Both the position numbers and the translations under genes were made by a program. 64,000 nt of DNA from QZKY01 sp963666295 (GTDB lineage: Bacteria; Pseudomonadota; Gammaproteobacteria; Burkholderiales; Burkholderiaceae_D): contig OY762707.1 in NCBI GenBank assembly GCA_963666295.1, positions 1,550,001 through 1,614,000 of the forward strand, given 5' to 3'. The notes below the pieces were generated by a model. That model was not told the DNA's origin, did no database searches, and saw only the letters and a list, made by a program, of their open reading frames with translations. Below, piece by piece: positions 1 through 8,251 of the stretch (position 1 is the first letter of the stretch; the number at the start of each line of letters is the position of its first letter).

Positions 1-1
1 G

Positions 2-274
2 ATTGACCGTTCATTTGTATCAGATATTACCCAGCGCCCGGATGACGCTGCCATCGCTCTTTCAATCATTACCCTGGCACATACACTACAAAAAACGGCG
101 ATAGCCGAAGGGGTGGAAACGCGCGATCAGTACGATTTTTTGAAATCGCATGGCTGTGACCAGATTCAGGGCTATTATTTCAGTCGCCCGCTTTCTGCCA
201 GCAAATTTGCTGCGTTTCTGCAAAAAGGCTGTGAAGCGACTGGCTCCAGATTGGCAAATATCTATGAAATTTGA
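2..274 (+). CDS. EAL-domain cyclic-di-GMP phosphodiesterase, C-terminal fragment
   Basis: This is the last 90 codons of a gene that starts before the window. The reading frame begins at base 2 and ends at the TGA at 272-274. The translation carries hallmark EAL-domain motifs: IDRSFV near the start, AEGVET in the middle, and the terminal CDQIQGYYFSRPL block. EAL domains hydrolyse cyclic di-GMP to pGpG. The AEGVE glutamate, one of the metal and catalytic positions, is intact in this part. The N-terminal domains (GGDEF, PAS or membrane sensors) lie outside the window, so the signal sensed cannot be stated. No terminator is obvious before rarA. Confidence 0.85.
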   Translation: MDRSFVSDITQRPDDAAIALSIITLAHTLQKTAIAEGVETRDQYDFLKSHGCDQIQGYYFSRPLSASKFAAFLQKGCEATGSRLANIYEI

Positions 275-329
275 TGCTTGCCGCGTTTCCATCGGCTAGA
301 CTACCTCCTTCCGATCATCATTTCTGTTT

Positions 330-1631
330 ATGTCTTTAGCACCGCTTGCAGAACGACTGCGCCCCAAATCGCTGGATGAGGTTATCGGCCAGCGCCATTT
401 GCTCGGGTCGGGCAAGGCGCTGCAAGTGGCGTTTGAGTCTGGTGAGCCGCACTCTATGATTTTGTGGGGGCCGCCCGGCGTGGGTAAAACCACGCTGGCG
501 CGCCTGATGGCCGATGCTTTTGATGCCGAGTTCATCGCACTTTCTGCTGTGTTGTCCGGCGTAAAAGACATTCGTGAAGCGGTTGAGCGTGCACAGGTAA
601 TCCGCGCAAATTCCGGTCGGCGCACGATTGTGTTTGTCGATGAGGTGCACCGCTTCAACAAGGGTCAGCAGGATGCCTTTTTGCCGCATGTGGAAAGCGG
701 CTTATTTACCTTTATCGGCGCGACGACGGAAAACCCCTCCTTCGAAGTCAATGGGGCTTTGCTGTCGCGCGCGGCGGTTTATGTGCTGAAATCGCTGGAA
801 GAGACCAATCTGGATGCACTGCTCACCCGTGCCTGTGAACAGGAACTGAATCAACTGAAAATTGATCAGGATGCACGCGAAATGCTGATTGCCAGTGCCG
901 ATGGTGATGCACGCCGATTGTTGAATAATCTTGAAATTGTGGCGCGCACGGCAGAATCCAAAGGACAAACCGAAGTGGGTGTGGCTTTGTTGAGTGAATG
1001 CCTGGGCGACGCAATGCGGCGTTTCGACAAGGGCGGCGATCAATTTTACGATCAGATTTCCGCGCTGCACAAATCGGTGCGTGGCTCGAATCCGGATGGT
1101 GCCTTGTATTGGTTCGTGCGCATGCTCGATGGTGGTGCCGATCCGCGCTACCTGGCACGGCGCATCATCCGCATGGCGGCAGAAGATATTGGCCTGGCCG
1201 ATCCGCGTGCCTTGCGTATTGCGCTGGATGCCACGGAAGCCTATGAGCGCCTCGGTTCGCCGGAAGGGGAATTGGCGCTGGCCGAAGCGGTCATCTTCCT
1301 GGCTTGCGCCGCCAAGTCCAATGCCGTGTACAACGCTTACAATGCGGCGCGCGCGTTTGTCGCCAAAGACAAGTCGCGGCCGGTGCCGGAACATTTGCGC
1401 AATGCACCGACCAAATTGATGAAAGAGTTGGGTTACGGCAAGTTGTACCGCTACGCGCATGATGAGCCGGAAGCCTACGCGGCCGCAGAAACCTATTTGC
1501 CGGACGGCATGAAGGAGCCGAGCTGGTATCAGCCAACGCCTCGTGGCCTGGAAGGGCGCATCGGCGAAAAGCTGGCGCATTTGCGCGAATTGGACCGGCA
1601 TGCGCTCAAAAATAAAAGAAACGCCGAATAA
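330..1631 (+). CDS. rarA: Replication-associated recombination protein A (AAA+ ATPase)
   Basis: The 433-residue product is a clamp-loader-like AAA+ ATPase of the RarA/MgsA/WRNIP1 family, which acts at stalled replication forks. The Walker A motif GPPGVGKTT is at residues 47-55 and the Walker B motif VFVDEVHRF is at about 101-109. The C-terminal half contains the family's tetramerisation region (RMAAEDIGLADPRAL, and KSNAVYNAYNAA further on). The length is normal for the family. The gene lies 97 bases upstream of serS in the same direction, an arrangement common in proteobacteria. The start has only a weak ribosome binding site, but the MSLAPLAERLRP opening is typical of the family. Confidence 0.95.
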   Translation: MSLAPLAERLRPKSLDEVIGQRHLLGSGKALQVAFESGEPHSMILWGPPGVGKTTLARLMADAFDAEFIALSAVLSGVKDIREAVERAQVIRANSGRRTIVFVDEVHRFNKGQQDAFLPHVESGLFTFIGATTENPSFEVNGALLSRAAVYVLKSLEETNLDALLTRACEQELNQLKIDQDAREMLIASADGDARRLLNNLEIVARTAESKGQTEVGVALLSECLGDAMRRFDKGGDQFYDQISALHKSVRGSNPDGALYWFVRMLDGGADPRYLARRIIRMAAEDIGLADPRALRIALDATEAYERLGSPEGELALAEAVIFLACAAKSNAVYNAYNAARAFVAKDKSRPVPEHLRNAPTKLMKELGYGKLYRYAHDEPEAYAAAETYLPDGMKEPSWYQPTPRGLEGRIGEKLAHLRELDRHALKNKRNAE

Positions 1632-1728
1632 ATGCTTGCGTGAGCGAGCAACGCTTCATTTTTGCCGCTCTGCAAATTGAGGCTTGTTACAATCACGCAT
1701 CCGTTAAAACATAAAACCATTTCTGACC

Positions 1729-3024
1729 ATGATTGATCCACAACTCTTACGCAAAGACATCGAAACCGTGGCGGCCCGGCTGCAAACGCGCAATTTCGAA
1801 CTGGATGTCGAAGCCTATAACTCGCTGGAGACGCAGCGCAAATTCATTCAGACTCGTACCGAGGAAATGCAGGGTCAGCGCAAGTCGCTTTCAAAGCAGA
1901 TCGGTATTTTGAAAGGCAAGGGTGAAGATGCCTCCGCAGTCATGGCGGAAGTGGCTGGCATTGGCGATGAGTTGAAGAACAACGAAACCCAGCTTGCTGT
2001 GGTGCAAGCCAGAATGGCCGAGTTTACGCAAGACATTCCGAACCTGCCGCATGAATCCGTGCCGGTGGGCGATGATGAGCGCGCCAATGTGGAAGTGAAA
2101 AAAATCGGTGAGCCGCGTGATTTCGACTTCGAGGTGCTGGATCATGTTGATGTTGGTGAAAAGCTGGGCATGGATTTCGAGTCGGCCGTCAAGTTGACGG
2201 GTTCGCGCTTTTGCGTGATGAAAGGCGGGATGGCGCGCTTGCACCGTGCCTTGGCGCAGTTCATGCTCGATACGCAGGTCGGGCATGGTTACACCGAATG
2301 CTATACGCCGTACATCGTCAATGCGGATACGCTGCGTGGTACGGGCCAGTTGCCGAAATTCGAGAGTGACCTGTTTTCGGTGAAAAAGGGCGGGCAGGAA
2401 GGTGAGGATGAATCGCTGTACCTGATTCCGACGGCAGAAGTGACACTGACGAATATGGTGCGCGATGAAATCGTGGCGGCGGAGGAATTGCCGATCAAGC
2501 TGACGGCGCACACGCCGTGCTTTCGTTCCGAAGCGGGCAGTTATGGTCGGGATACGCGCGGCATGATTCGCCAACATCAGTTTGATAAAGTAGAGATGGT
2601 GCAGGTTGTGCTTCCGGAAAAATCCTATGAAGCGCTGGATGAAATGGTCGGTCATGCTGGTGCGATTCTGGAAAAGCTTGGCTTGCCTTATCGTGTCATG
2701 TTGTTGTGTACGGGCGACATGGGTTTTGGCGCAACCAAAACGTATGACCTGGAAGTTTGGTTGCCCGCACAAAGCGCCTACCGTGAAATTTCATCGGTCT
2801 CGAACTGCGAAGCTTTTCAGGCACGTCGCATGCAGGCGCGTTTCCGCAATGCGCAAGGCCGCCCTGAGTTGCTGCACACGCTGAATGGCTCTGGCCTAGC
2901 GATTGGTCGCACGTTGGTGGCGATTCTGGAAAACTACCAGCAGGCCGACGGAAGTGTGGACATTCCTTCCGTATTACAGCCGTATATGGGGGGGCAGCAG
3001 CGGTTGGTGCCGACAACCGAATAG
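1729..3024 (+). CDS. serS: Seryl-tRNA synthetase
   Basis: The 431-residue product is a class II aminoacyl-tRNA synthetase that charges tRNA-Ser (and tRNA-Sec). The N-terminal 110 residues form the long coiled-coil arm that contacts the tRNA variable arm (MIDPQLLRKDIETVAARLQ onward). The catalytic core shows motif 2 (PCFRSEAGSYGRDTRGMIRQHQF) and motif 3 (LNGSGLAIGRTLVAILENYQ). The length matches the family. A TACAAT -10-like element lies at 1688-1693, but its -35 spacing is poor. A factor-independent terminator follows the gene. Confidence 0.97.
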   Translation: MIDPQLLRKDIETVAARLQTRNFELDVEAYNSLETQRKFIQTRTEEMQGQRKSLSKQIGILKGKGEDASAVMAEVAGIGDELKNNETQLAVVQARMAEFTQDIPNLPHESVPVGDDERANVEVKKIGEPRDFDFEVLDHVDVGEKLGMDFESAVKLTGSRFCVMKGGMARLHRALAQFMLDTQVGHGYTECYTPYIVNADTLRGTGQLPKFESDLFSVKKGGQEGEDESLYLIPTAEVTLTNMVRDEIVAAEELPIKLTAHTPCFRSEAGSYGRDTRGMIRQHQFDKVEMVQVVLPEKSYEALDEMVGHAGAILEKLGLPYRVMLLCTGDMGFGATKTYDLEVWLPAQSAYREISSVSNCEAFQARRMQARFRNAQGRPELLHTLNGSGLAIGRTLVAILENYQQADGSVDIPSVLQPYMGGQQRLVPTTE

Positions 3025-3054
3025 AAATCGGCAAGTCGCCGTCTCTTCTTAAAC

Positions 3055-3093
3055 ATCGCCGCACATACACCCATGAGCGGCGATTTGCTTTTT
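3055..3093 (+). terminator. Rho-independent terminator of serS
   Basis: An 8-bp perfect stem (ATCGCCGC at 3055-3062 with GCGGCGAT at 3077-3084) and a 14-nt loop are followed by a T-rich tract, 3085-3093. It begins 30 bases after the serS stop codon. Confidence 0.8.
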
Positions 3094-3398
3094 GCGGTCT
3101 GACATTCAACAAGCGTCGTCTACGTTTGGCCGCATTTGCGGCCGGCAATCAGGTACATTGGATTCATATGCGTACGTGGAGAAACGGCGGTGCCAAACAA
3201 ACCACCCAATCAGTTGCACGTTCCCAGGAGTGCCTGGGTGCTGACCATGATCGGTTACGTTCAGAGTAGGCGCAGTATTTTGCGGGTTGGCACTGTTTGC
3301 GCTCATAATTGGAAAAATTTGCCGTGTCAGAAGTGCCAAGGCGTGAAGGCGTATAGGTGTGCAAACAGGACGGTTTTCTTAAGTTTGGGTGAAATGTG
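3094..3398. other. Gene-free spacer between serS and the LOG gene
   Basis: This is about 300 bases after the serS terminator. One open frame (3136-3399, plus) runs through it, but the frame has no recognisable domain, has poor codon use and ends over the start of the next gene, so I do not call it. No tRNA, repeat or convincing promoter was recognised. The promoter of the LOG gene probably lies in its last 100 bases. Confidence 0.4.
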
Positions 3399-3950
3399 AT
3401 GAAATCGATTTGCGTTTATTGCGGTTCGCGGGTGGGTAATTCAGAAACCTATTCAGAGATGGCGCGCGCCTTGGCCAAGGAACTGGTGATGGAAAATATT
3501 GCGCTGGTTTACGGTGGCGGCGATATTGGCCTGATGGGTGTGGTTGCTGATGAAGTGATGCGCCTCGGCGGAGAAGTGACGGGTGTGATCCCAAAAGGCA
3601 TACTGGACATGGAAGTGGCGCACGAGAATCTGACACGCTTGCATATCGTCAAAGACATGCATGAGCGCAAGGCGATGATGGCCGATCTGTCCGATGGTTT
3701 TATCGCCATGCCCGGCGGCTTGGGTACGCTGGAAGAATTGTTCGAGATTCTGACCTGGTCACAACTGGGTTTTCACCAGAAGCCGGTGGGCATCCTCAAT
3801 GTTGGCGGTTTTTTTGACGGTTTACTGGCCTTTTTGCAGCATCAGGTTGATCAGGGTTTCGTCAGTGAGAAGCACAAGCAATTACTGTTGGTTGACGCCG
3901 AACCGGCGCTGCTGGTGGCGCGGTTGCGCTCATTGCATTTCAGTGAATGA
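3399..3950 (+). CDS. LOG-family protein (TIGR00730), putative nucleoside 5'-monophosphate phosphoribohydrolase
   Basis: The 183-residue product belongs to the LOG / 'lysine decarboxylase-like' family. It has the diagnostic PGGLGTLEE motif at about residues 105-113 and the N-terminal Rossmann opening (ICVYCGSRVGN, then VYGGGDIGLMG). Characterised members release the base from cytokinin ribotides or from AMP-like nucleotides; they are not lysine decarboxylases. The ATG at 3399 is preferred over the in-frame GTG at 3396. It stands alone between serS and a reductase-like gene. The true substrate cannot be read from the sequence. Confidence 0.88.
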   Translation: MKSICVYCGSRVGNSETYSEMARALAKELVMENIALVYGGGDIGLMGVVADEVMRLGGEVTGVIPKGILDMEVAHENLTRLHIVKDMHERKAMMADLSDGFIAMPGGLGTLEELFEILTWSQLGFHQKPVGILNVGGFFDGLLAFLQHQVDQGFVSEKHKQLLLVDAEPALLVARLRSLHFSE

Positions 3951-3968
3951 TCGCGTTGACTGTCATTC

Positions 3969-4018
3969 CGGCATCGGTCACAGGATCGCTGGGAGCTGGT
4001 CTCGCGAAGCGAGATGCC
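3969..4018. repeat. Nested inverted repeat in the LOG-SDR spacer
   Basis: An inner perfect hairpin (TCTCGC 4000-4005, loop GAA, GCGAGA 4009-4014) sits inside an outer arm pair (CGGCATC 3969-3975 with GATGCCG 4012-4018; the arms partly compete). It is preceded by GTCATTCCGG, a sequence often seen at the edge of dispersed REP-like elements in proteobacteria. No T-tract follows, so a terminator role is unlikely. No second copy was noticed in the window. Confidence 0.4.
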
Positions 4019-4096
4019 GCTGTGTGGTCTGCTGGCCAGAATCAAGTGGCGTAATATAAAAGGCTTGCTCTGGATTAAAGGTAACAGGATAGGCCC

Positions 4097-4789
4097 ATGA
4101 AAATAGTTTTCATAGTCGGCGGTGCTGGCAAAGTTGGTCGCCGTCTTGTGCGACAACTGGTCGAACGTGGTCACCAACCGATTGGTTTGCATCGCAGACC
4201 GGAGCAGGCTGAGGCGCTTGGCTTGCTTGGTGCGATCCCTGTCTTTGGTAGTCTGCTCGATCTTGATATGTACAGCATGTCTCAATTGATGAGCGGCAGT
4301 GATATTGTCGTGTTTTCTGCCGGTGCAGGTGGCAAGGGTGGCATGGAGATGACCAATGCCATTGACGGACGCGGGCTGGAGTTAACAGTGGCGGCGGCGA
4401 AGTTGTCAGGTATCCAGCGTTTTTTGCTGGTTTCTGCTTTCCCCGAGGCTGCGCGCGGCAAGAAAATGTCAGATACGTTTGAAAACTACCTGGCAGTCAA
4501 GAAGCTTGCTGATGCTTGCCTGTCGGAGACGGATCTCGATTGGGTTATCTTGCGTCCGGGAACGCTGCAGGATTTACCCGGCACAGGGAAGGTTCGTGCC
4601 GGACCAGCCATTCCCTATGGAAGCGTCTCGCGTGATGATGTGGCAGCGACCTTGGTCGAGCTCATTGAACGACCTGAGGTGAGTCGGGTCATTATTGAAT
4701 TGACTGAAGGTAAGACGCCAGTGGATGAGGCAATCCGCAAGCTGGCACACAAAGACCTTGGGCAAGCAACAGGCGCTCCTGATAGATAG
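4097..4789 (+). CDS. Atypical short-chain dehydrogenase / NAD(P)-binding protein
   Basis: The 230-residue product has a Rossmann fold of the NAD(P)H-binding 'atypical SDR' type (YwnB/YhfK-like). The glycine-rich dinucleotide site GGAGKVGRRLV is at residues 8-18. FLLVSAF is followed by a YLAVK segment that fits the SDR Tyr-x3-Lys pair, and LDWVILRPGTL is typical of the subgroup. Residues 1-190 carry the fold; the last 40 are a short helical tail. The substrate is unknown. It follows the LOG gene by 146 bases and ends 36 bases before the convergent metC stop. Confidence 0.8.
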   Translation: MKIVFIVGGAGKVGRRLVRQLVERGHQPIGLHRRPEQAEALGLLGAIPVFGSLLDLDMYSMSQLMSGSDIVVFSAGAGGKGGMEMTNAIDGRGLELTVAAAKLSGIQRFLLVSAFPEAARGKKMSDTFENYLAVKKLADACLSETDLDWVILRPGTLQDLPGTGKVRAGPAIPYGSVSRDDVAATLVELIERPEVSRVIIELTEGKTPVDEAIRKLAHKDLGQATGAPDR

Positions 4790-4825
4790 CACAAGCAGTG
4801 CCATTGCTTTCTTGCCAATTCAGGC

Positions 4826-5998
4826 TCAGGATTTCAGTGTTTCCAGCGCCTGCTCAAGATCGGCAATCAGGTCATCCGGGTCTTCCAGCCCGATGTTGAG
4901 GCGTACCAGCTCGCCTTTTTCGGTCCAGTTGATGCGCATGTCTGCTACGCGATACGGAACGGCCAGACTGTGTGAGCCGCCCCAGCTATAGCCGATCTTG
5001 AATAGTTGCAAGCTATCGACGAAGCAGTCGGTTTGCGCTTCGGTGTATTTCGGGTCGAACAATACTGAGAACAGACCGCCTGCGCCGGTATAGTCGCGCT
5101 TCCAGATGTCGTGGCCGGGGCAGTCATCGAAGGCGGGGTGCAGCACTTTGGCGATTTCTGGGCGCGCTTTCAGCCATGCGGCGATCTTGCGTGCGGAACG
5201 GTCGTGCGCTTCGTAGCGTACTTTCATTGACGGCAAGCCGCGCAATATCAGGAAGGCATCTTCCGGGCCGATACCCATGCCCAGCAGCATGCGCGCGCGG
5301 TCGAGCCTGGCGTGAAGGGCATCGTCTTGCGTGATGATGGCGCCCATCAACACGTCCGAGCCGCCGGACTGGTATTTGGTGAGCGCGTGCAGCACGATGT
5401 CGGCACCGTGTTCAAGCGGTCGATAGGCGATGCCCGCTGCCCAGGTGCTGTCTACGACGACCGGTATCTGGTGCGCTTTGGCGACGTGGCAGATGGCGGT
5501 AATGTCCGGTATTTCCATCGTTTGCGAGCCAGGGGTCTCGGTCCAGATCAACCGGGTGTTTGGCTGGATCAGGTCGGCAATGCCTTTGCCGATCATCGGG
5601 TCGTAATAGCGCGCCGAAATACCCAGGTCAGCCGCCATCCAGTCGCACATGGCGCGGTTCGGGCCGTACACGTTGTCTGGCACCAGCATGTCGTCGCCGG
5701 TTTTGAGCAAGCCGAAGTTAACCAGCGTAATCGCGGCCAGGCCACTGGGTGCGAGGATGCAGTTCGTGCCGCCTTCGATTTCCGCCAGTCTTGCTTGCAG
5801 GGTCAGGGTAGTCGGCGTGCCGTGCAGGCCGTAGGTGTAGGGTACTTTGCCTCTTTCTTTTCTGACGCGGGTAGCGGCGACGTTTTCAAACAGGACGGTA
5901 GAGGCATGATGCACGGGCACCGGGAAAGCGGCAAAGCCATCGGGTGCGGCGTAGTCGCTATGGGAAAGCAGGGTGTCGAGGGAGCGGTTTTTTTTCAT
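4826..5998 (-). CDS. metC: Cystathionine beta-lyase
   Basis: The 390-residue product is a PLP-dependent enzyme of the Cys/Met metabolism family that cleaves cystathionine to homocysteine, pyruvate and ammonia in methionine synthesis. The PLP lysine lies in HALTKYQSGGSD (K208) and the cofactor-binding Asp in VVDSTW (D183). The tyrosine-containing YTYGLHGTPT motif is at 54-63. The frame stays open upstream into rimO, but the start at 5998 is chosen because it has a good AGGAGA site and the family-typical opening MKKNRSLDTLLSH. It lies 16 bases after rimO and is probably cotranscribed with it. Specificity for beta-lyase over gamma-synthase or lyase is from family resemblance. Confidence 0.88.
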   Translation of the reverse strand: MKKNRSLDTLLSHSDYAAPDGFAAFPVPVHHASTVLFENVAATRVRKERGKVPYTYGLHGTPTTLTLQARLAEIEGGTNCILAPSGLAAITLVNFGLLKTGDDMLVPDNVYGPNRAMCDWMAADLGISARYYDPMIGKGIADLIQPNTRLIWTETPGSQTMEIPDITAICHVAKAHQIPVVVDSTWAAGIAYRPLEHGADIVLHALTKYQSGGSDVLMGAIITQDDALHARLDRARMLLGMGIGPEDAFLILRGLPSMKVRYEAHDRSARKIAAWLKARPEIAKVLHPAFDDCPGHDIWKRDYTGAGGLFSVLFDPKYTEAQTDCFVDSLQLFKIGYSWGGSHSLAVPYRVADMRINWTEKGELVRLNIGLEDPDDLIADLEQALETLKS

Positions 5999-6014
5999 GT
6001 TTTCTCTCCTGTTT

Positions 6015-7382
6015 TCAGGTGGTTGCCCAGAGATCGTGCGCATCGGCCGCTGTGACGGTAACATCAATAAATTCGCCCACTGCCAGCTTGGTGCGGCGGT
6101 CATAGGGCGATTGGCTGACAAACACGACGCCGTCAATTTCCGGTGCGTCGGCATTGGAACGGCCGACTGCCTTGCCAGCGGATTGCACTTCGTCGATCAG
6201 CACGCGGATTTTCTGGCCGACCCTGTTTTGCAGTCGCTTGGCGGAAATTTCTTCCTGCAATTGCATCAGGCGGGCACGGCGCTCCTCGCGTATTTCTTCA
6301 GGCACCGGATTCGGCAGTTCGTTGGCAGGCGCACCCTCCACGGGGGAGTAGGCGAAGCAGCCCAGTCGGTCGATTTCGGCTTCGCGGATGAAATCCAGCA
6401 GGTATTCGAATTCGGCGTCGGTTTCGCCAGGAAAGCCGGTGATGAAGGTGGAACGGATCGTGAGGTCCGGGCAAATGGCGCGCCAGGCCCGAATGCGTTC
6501 GATATTCTTTTCACCACTGGCTGGGCGTTTCATGCGCCGCAGCACATCCGGGTGCGCGTGTTGCATGGGCACATCCAGATAGGGCAGCACCTTGCCTTCG
6601 GCCATCAGAGGAATGATTTCATCGACATGACGGTAGGGGTAAACGTAATGTGTACGCACCCATGCACCGTAATTGGCTGCCAGTTCGCCCAGCATGGTAA
6701 CGAGTTGTGTCATGTTGGTTTTGAGTGGGCGCCCTTCCCAGAAACCGGTCTGGTGCTTGATGTCCATGCCGTATGCAGCCGTGTCTTGCGAAACCACCAG
6801 CAATTCCTTGATGCCGGCCTGAAACAGGGTTTCGGCTTCCTGCAGGATATTTCCGATCGGACGCGATACTAGCTTGCCGCGTAGCGACGGAATGATGCAA
6901 AATGTGCAGGCGTGATTGCAGCCTTCGGAAATTTTCAGGTAGGCATAGTGCCGGGGCGTAAGCTTGATGCCTTGCGGCGGCAACAAGTCCAGGAACGGCT
7001 CGTGCGGCCGGGGCGCGTGCTGATGCACTGCGGCCATGACCTGTTCTAGCGCATCCGGGCCGGTGATGGCCAGCACGTCCGGAAATTCATCAAGAACGAT
7101 ATCGCTGCCGCAGACATTTTTTATGGCACCGAGACAGCCCGTGACGATGACCTTGCCGTTTTCCTTCATCGCTTCGCCGATGGCATCCAGCGATTCTTCA
7201 ATTGCGTCGTCAATGAAGCCGCAGGTGTTGATAATCACCAGATCGGCGCTTTCGTACGAGGGCGCGTTTTCATAGCCTTCGGCGCGCAAGCGGGTCAGGA
7301 TTTGTTCGGAATCGACCGTGGCTTTTGGGCAGCCGAGAGAAATAAAGCCGATTTTTGGGGCGTGTGGTGCGTTATCTGGCAT
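6015..7382 (-). CDS. rimO: Ribosomal protein S12 methylthiotransferase
   Basis: The 455-residue product is a radical-SAM methylthiotransferase that adds a methylthio group to the conserved aspartate of ribosomal protein S12. The N-terminal UPF0004 domain supplies the cluster cysteines C18, C54 and C83. The radical-SAM CxxxCxxC motif is CNHACTFC at 155-162, and a C-terminal TRAM domain covers about the last 65 residues. The opening PKIGFISLGCPKATVDSE and the text ISEGCNHACTFCIIPSLRG distinguish RimO from MiaB. The S12 gene it acts on is at 25.8 kb in this window, with the target Asp present. Confidence 0.96.
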   Translation of the reverse strand: MPDNAPHAPKIGFISLGCPKATVDSEQILTRLRAEGYENAPSYESADLVIINTCGFIDDAIEESLDAIGEAMKENGKVIVTGCLGAIKNVCGSDIVLDEFPDVLAITGPDALEQVMAAVHQHAPRPHEPFLDLLPPQGIKLTPRHYAYLKISEGCNHACTFCIIPSLRGKLVSRPIGNILQEAETLFQAGIKELLVVSQDTAAYGMDIKHQTGFWEGRPLKTNMTQLVTMLGELAANYGAWVRTHYVYPYRHVDEIIPLMAEGKVLPYLDVPMQHAHPDVLRRMKRPASGEKNIERIRAWRAICPDLTIRSTFITGFPGETDAEFEYLLDFIREAEIDRLGCFAYSPVEGAPANELPNPVPEEIREERRARLMQLQEEISAKRLQNRVGQKIRVLIDEVQSAGKAVGRSNADAPEIDGVVFVSQSPYDRRTKLAVGEFIDVTVTAADAHDLWATT

Positions 7383-7492
7383 GCGTTGGTTGTTTTCGAA
7401 TTGATCTTTTAAAGCGCTTATTGTAGGACAGCCGTTGCCGGTTCGTCTTGTGACGGCACAAAGGGTTTGCGGTTAAGTCTGTGAGTAAATAC

Positions 7493-8251
7493 TTACTTTA
7501 GCCAGATGACACTGGCCATGCGCCCAGTCACGCCGTCACGCCGATAGGAATAAAAGCGTTTACTTTCCGTGACGGTGCAATGATCGCCGCCGGATATGCG
7601 TGTGACGCCAGCGTTGTGGAGCGCCCATCTTGCCAGTGCGTACAGGTCAGCTAGGTATTTTCCTGGGGCTTGAGCCTGTGGTTGAAAGGCGGATTCTGTT
7701 TGCGACTCTTCGTTGGCAAAGGCTTGCCTGACGTCTTCGCCAACTTCAAATTGTTGCGGCCCGATGGCAGGACCTAGCCAGGCAAGAACGTCGCGGGCAC
7801 CGGCTGCGCGCATGCGCTGGACGACTTGTTCCAGAACGCCGTTTGCTAACCCCCGCCAGCCGGCATGCGCCGCCGCGACGACCATGCCCGCTGTATCGCA
7901 AAACAGAACGGGTAAACAGTCGGCTGTGAGTACGGCACACGCGGTGTTACGCTGCGTTGTAAAGCTGGCGTCGGCTTCTGGCTGGCTGCCGGCAGAAGCG
8001 GCATCGACGACTTGCGTGCCATGCACCTGCGTGAGCCAGGCTGGTTCGGCAGGAATACGCGTGCGCAACAATGCGCGGTTGTGCCGGACATGATCAGGGT
8101 TATCGCCTACATGCAGTGCCAGGTTCAAACCATTCTGACCGGTTTGTCCATCGTCATACGGGTATTGGCTGATGCCACCATTACGCAGGGTAGTGAAAGC
8201 GCCAATATTGGGTGGTGCTCCGATCCAGTTCGGTGTGAGCATTGAGATCAT
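7493..8251 (-). CDS. pgeF: Peptidoglycan editing factor PgeF (YfiH / laccase-domain family)
   Basis: The 252-residue product belongs to the YfiH/PgeF family. It carries the metal-site motifs TQVHG, LTADCLPVLF and AAAHAGWRGL with the conserved Cys and His residues. Family members have been described as peptidoglycan editing factors that remove wrongly incorporated L-serine muropeptides, and as purine nucleoside phosphorylases or polyphenol oxidases. Which activity dominates here cannot be read from sequence. Its ATG (8249-8251) overlaps the rluD stop in an ATGA arrangement, so translation is probably coupled. A second in-frame ATG three codons later (8242) is possible. Confidence 0.9.
   Translation of the reverse strand: MISMLTPNWIGAPPNIGAFTTLRNGGISQYPYDDGQTGQNGLNLALHVGDNPDHVRHNRALLRTRIPAEPAWLTQVHGTQVVDAASAGSQPEADASFTTQRNTACAVLTADCLPVLFCDTAGMVVAAAHAGWRGLANGVLEQVVQRMRAAGARDVLAWLGPAIGPQQFEVGEDVRQAFANEESQTESAFQPQAQAPGKYLADLYALARWALHNAGVTRISGGDHCTVTESKRFYSYRRDGVTGRMASVIWLK

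Noticed and set aside
3136..3399. 87-codon open frame in the serS-LOG spacer
   Set aside because: No homology features, no clear ribosome binding site, and it ends across the LOG start codon.
5312..6055. 247-codon plus-strand open frame
   Set aside because: It lies antisense to metC, which has complete PLP motifs; the frame shows no domain and is a shadow.
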